Origin: Mesorhabditis belari
Lineage: Eukaryota; Nematoda; Chromadorea; Rhabditida; Rhabditidae
DNA: 64,000 nt
Direction of reading: 5' to 3'
Assembly: GCA_958450365.1 (NCBI GenBank)
Contig: CAUEEP010000926.1
Coordinates: forward strand, 1,908,501 to 1,972,500
The notes under the pieces are model-generated. The model was not told where the DNA came from. It worked only from the letters and a program-made list of their open reading frames with translations, and searched no databases. Positions 61,394-64,000 of this stretch are shown piece after piece (position 1 is the first letter of the stretch; each line of letters starts with the position of its first letter). The position numbers were made by a program, and so were the translations under genes.

Positions 61394-64000
61394 ATGCTCA
61401 TCATCTGTGCTGTGATCGGGCTATATGGTAGGTTTTGAGGTGAACAGCTTCTTTATAAACATAAGACACTATAATTGTAGTGTCATCTAAATATGCAACT
61501 TGTAATCTATCGTCAGTTCTGAAAAGCTTGTAACAAGTAAGAAAGTAACTTGCAAGTAACTCTTGTTTCAAGGGCTACTGAAGAACTGAAGCAGTACACC
61601 AGACTTTGTGTAAGTAACTTGAAGTTAACTTCTGATTATTCTCCTTAGCTAGCTAAATTACAACTCAAGATGAACACAGCGATGTTAGTGATCTTTCAGC
61701 AAGCACCACGCTAGCCTCTCTCCCCATTTGTTCAAAGTGTCCAGCAGCTGGTAAATCTTTTAAACTTAACAAAAACATCAACAAGTGATCAAGCAACAAA
61801 TTCCAGGCCACTGGTCAAGGTGGGAAGACTATACGAGCTGTACAGGCACGTGTGGTTTATTCGGAAGAAAAGTTCAAAAGAGGACGTGTCTCTCATGGAA
61901 ATGGGGATGTCCATGCAAGTGAGTAACTGAACAAAAAACAACCATTCAAATCTTTCCAGGGGACCATATTCTCGAACAAGACCATGTGCTCCGAAGCCAT
62001 GTCCTGATGGCTCGAATGCCTGTGCTGAGGGATATTCACTCGTAAGTTTTTCGTTTATTGGCTGAAGTTCTACCAGACAGCTAAAAAAGACAGAATTTAC
62101 CATTTCAGTACCCCAACTCCAAACTCAATCAAGTTCTCTGTGGAAATGTGTCTCTGCCGAGTGACTATGTGATGCCAAAGTGTCGAATCACAAGTAATAC
62201 ATTGAAGGTAGATCTGAAAGAAATGCTTTCAGAAGTCCTCGCACACTGTGCTTTTCCAAATCTTGGCATTTGGAGTGGCTGGAAATCGATGGCACCATGC
62301 ACGGCAACCTGTGGACTCAACGGAATGGTCACTCAGAACAGAACTTGCTTGTCTCAAAGCAAAGGCCACAAATGCACGTGAGTTTTTAAGTCGCTTCACT
62401 CTACCTCGTCTACCACTCCGACTCTAACATCCATCAATATCTCCATTCATTTAGCGGCTCCTCAACAAGAACGATTCATTGTCCCAAACTCGCCTGTCCA
62501 GGAGATGTGTGTGCATTGGACACAAAAGCGGTTAGAGCCTTATGTTAAGAGCCAATCACTTTTTGGATTAGGTGACGAATCTTGTGACTGGCAAAAGGCT
62601 TTGCGGTGTCGGCCTGCCCCAGGATCCCGTTTTGCAAATGCCCTTATGCACGGTTTGTTGGAAGAGTTAGGGAAACATTTGAAAGCATCCGAGTTCTATG
62701 GTTACACATACTTGCAACTTACAAGTACACTGTTTACTAGAGTACACTGTTTACTTTTCCCCATTAAACTAACCTACACTAATTTGTAGCTAAAGAACTA
62801 TTTAAGACAACAACCAAAAAGGCTACGACAAGGGCCACAACGAAGACAACGAAGAAGCCGACCACAAAGACCCCAGCTCTACCGTGCTTCACTCATTATG
62901 TAAGTGATGTGAAGTCTCTCAAAAACATCTCTTCCTAGGCCTCATCCACAAAATATGCGAATTGTGCCGCTGTTGGTGCTGGCTTCAAAGCTGTTGGTGG
63001 ATCGTGTTACAAGGCAATTTATGTGAATGCCGATTATGCTGGAGCAAGAGCCAAATGTAAGGCTGCTCATGTGGATGCGGACTTGGCCACGATTCGATGT
63101 GATGCGGAGAACACGGGAGCTTCTGGTTTGTCTCCAGTCTTTGATTCACTCAAATGGCTTCTAGGTGTTGTGTCGGCTGCTCTGAAGACTCAATGTTTAT
63201 CGTTTGGAGAGTTCTTCCACAGTGTGAGTCGATTAGCAAGTGCGATCGAACTTTAGCAACTGAGTTTTAGCAACTGTTGTTGGGAATCAATAATGTGACA
63301 AGAACTAGTGGAATTTCCTGGACGAATGGAGCCAATACGACTTATCGGTTTCACATTTACGAGTGCTTTTTGTGAAAGTTTTTTAGCAACTGGGCCCCAG
63401 GAGAGCCAAACGGAAGTCCGGTCGATGCAGTCAGCAGTGCAACGGTATCGACACTAACACGTTTCTAAAGGACTTTAACTGTACCAGTTGTAATGAACTA
63501 GCACTTGTATTTGCTCTGTTATCATCAAAAATCCTCTTTCAGCTCTACATTGCGTCAACAAATCCAGCTGGTGGAGTGACGTATCCACTGGGAAAATGGG
63601 AAAACACGCCACCAGATTGGGTGGTTTGTGCTGCTCTCTGTGAAGTGATCACGGTGAGTCGCCGAAACAAAACCCAAAGATATTGAATTAAGTGGACTCT
63701 AAGTACCGTTAGACAAGTCTACCCAGTACCATTCGATTTCAGGCAAAGACGGGAACTGGTTGTGGATTGCGGCCGTGTACCGCGGCGACAAAAACGACAA
63801 CCACAAAGAAAACGACAACAACCACAACTACGACCACAACGACACCAGCGCTACCATGTGTCACAACTTCGGTAAACAGAATATAGGCAATTAGGTTGTT
63901 ATGTTTCACATAATAAATGAGGTTGCTTAAGTAGCTTCTCAAGAATGGCTCTAGCCTATTTGAAAGCAAAAGGATCAACATCTCCAGGTACCCACCACAA
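61394..64000 (+). CDS. TSP1-TSP1-CTLD-CTLD secreted protein, copy D (cut by window end)
   Basis: Exons: 61394-61427, 61700-61750, 61807-61918, 61960-62041, 62109-62377, 62455-62510, 62572-62652, 62790-62899, 62939-63125, 63165-63223, 63271-63347, 63387-63444, 63543-63653, 63743-63871, 63988-64000+. It has a signal peptide, two TSP1 domains (exons 3-6), a Thr/Lys linker (exon 8), CTLD1 (exons 9-13, with YRNWAPGEPN formed across the 39-nt intron after 63,347), a Thr-rich linker (exon 14) and the first codons of CTLD2. All visible exons are in frame. Copy D shares its spacer neighbour with copy A. The expected remainder is the same as 46,057-47,001 in copy B. Confidence 0.85.

Larger units (their letters stand above)
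60795..64000. repeat. Palindrome C/D, arm D (runs off window)
   Basis: Inverted counterpart of arm C, near-identical, beginning at GCCGACGTATAGTATAAC and still continuing at the window end within the second lectin domain. Confidence 0.92.

Noticed and set aside
62505..62789. 94-codon frame MCVHWTQKR... continuing through the lectin gene
   Set aside because: It reads through an intron (62,511-62,571) and into the next one. Only the part GDESCDWQKALRC...MH is used, as exon 7. The full frame is absent from copy A because of an indel in the intron.
63372..63386. A 15-nt intron in the first lectin domain, or an in-frame TGA making it a pseudogene
   Set aside because: A normal 39-nt intron from GTTTCACATT (63,348) to TTTTTTAG gives YRNWAPGEPN. 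The second lectin domain has the matching intron, so no stop or tiny intron is needed.

Overview
The window reads as nematode nuclear DNA. Introns are short (about 40-60 nt) with GT...(T)TTCAG or TTTTAG borders. An intron carries an interstitial array of GCCTAA, the complement of the nematode telomere repeat TTAGGC. A U1 snRNA gene is recognisable, and several genes are best matched by animal families with nematode-style compact structure. I cannot name the genus. Exon models were built by hand from splice sites and reading phase. Where I give summed lengths, the exons add up to whole codons.

Layout. (1) About 83-12,762, minus strand: one large, incomplete gene of at least 28 exons. It encodes a cysteine-rich, Ser/Thr/Glu-rich protein with repeated Glu-Gly-Ser-Gly sites, like a chondroitin proteoglycan core. 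Its introns hold a U1 snRNA gene plus a decayed U1 copy, telomeric repeats, tandem repeats, tRNA-derived elements and possibly a small secreted-peptide gene on the other strand. (2) About 12.8-18.4 kb: repeat-rich intergenic DNA with foldback MITEs. (3) 18,386-22,850, minus: a 19-exon SAMHD1-type HD-domain dNTPase gene. A 1.37-kb intron contains a small TATA-driven LEA-like secreted-protein gene on the plus strand. (4) 24,655-35,814, minus: mitochondrial ribosomal protein S18B, Elongator subunit ELP5 and the Mi-2/CHD3/4 chromatin remodeller, spaced 180 and 269 bp apart, a possible operon with CHD first.

(5) 36.97-64 kb: the accessory half. Four near-identical copies (A, B, C, D) of a secreted TSP1-TSP1-CTLD-CTLD gene form two large palindromes, A/B and C/D. 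In each pair the genes diverge from a spacer carrying a mariner transposase fragment, a tRNA-like element and a 110-aa ORF with an apparent signal peptide. Copy B has lost about 0.88 kb including both TSP1 domains. Copy A has a one-base insertion in its first TSP1 exon. C looks intact, and D runs off the window end. Between the palindromes lie a LINE split by a MULE DNA transposon, a broken Tc1-like transposon, and an unrecognised 201-aa gene with three exon-encoded FGDYE repeats. The 3' end of that gene is also duplicated, inverted, beside palindrome A/B.

The conserved genes are housekeeping: nucleotide pool control, mitochondrial translation, tRNA wobble modification, chromatin, splicing RNA. 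The lectin/TSP and proteoglycan genes would act outside the cell. The palindrome region shows recent rearrangement and is the most likely place for new biology.
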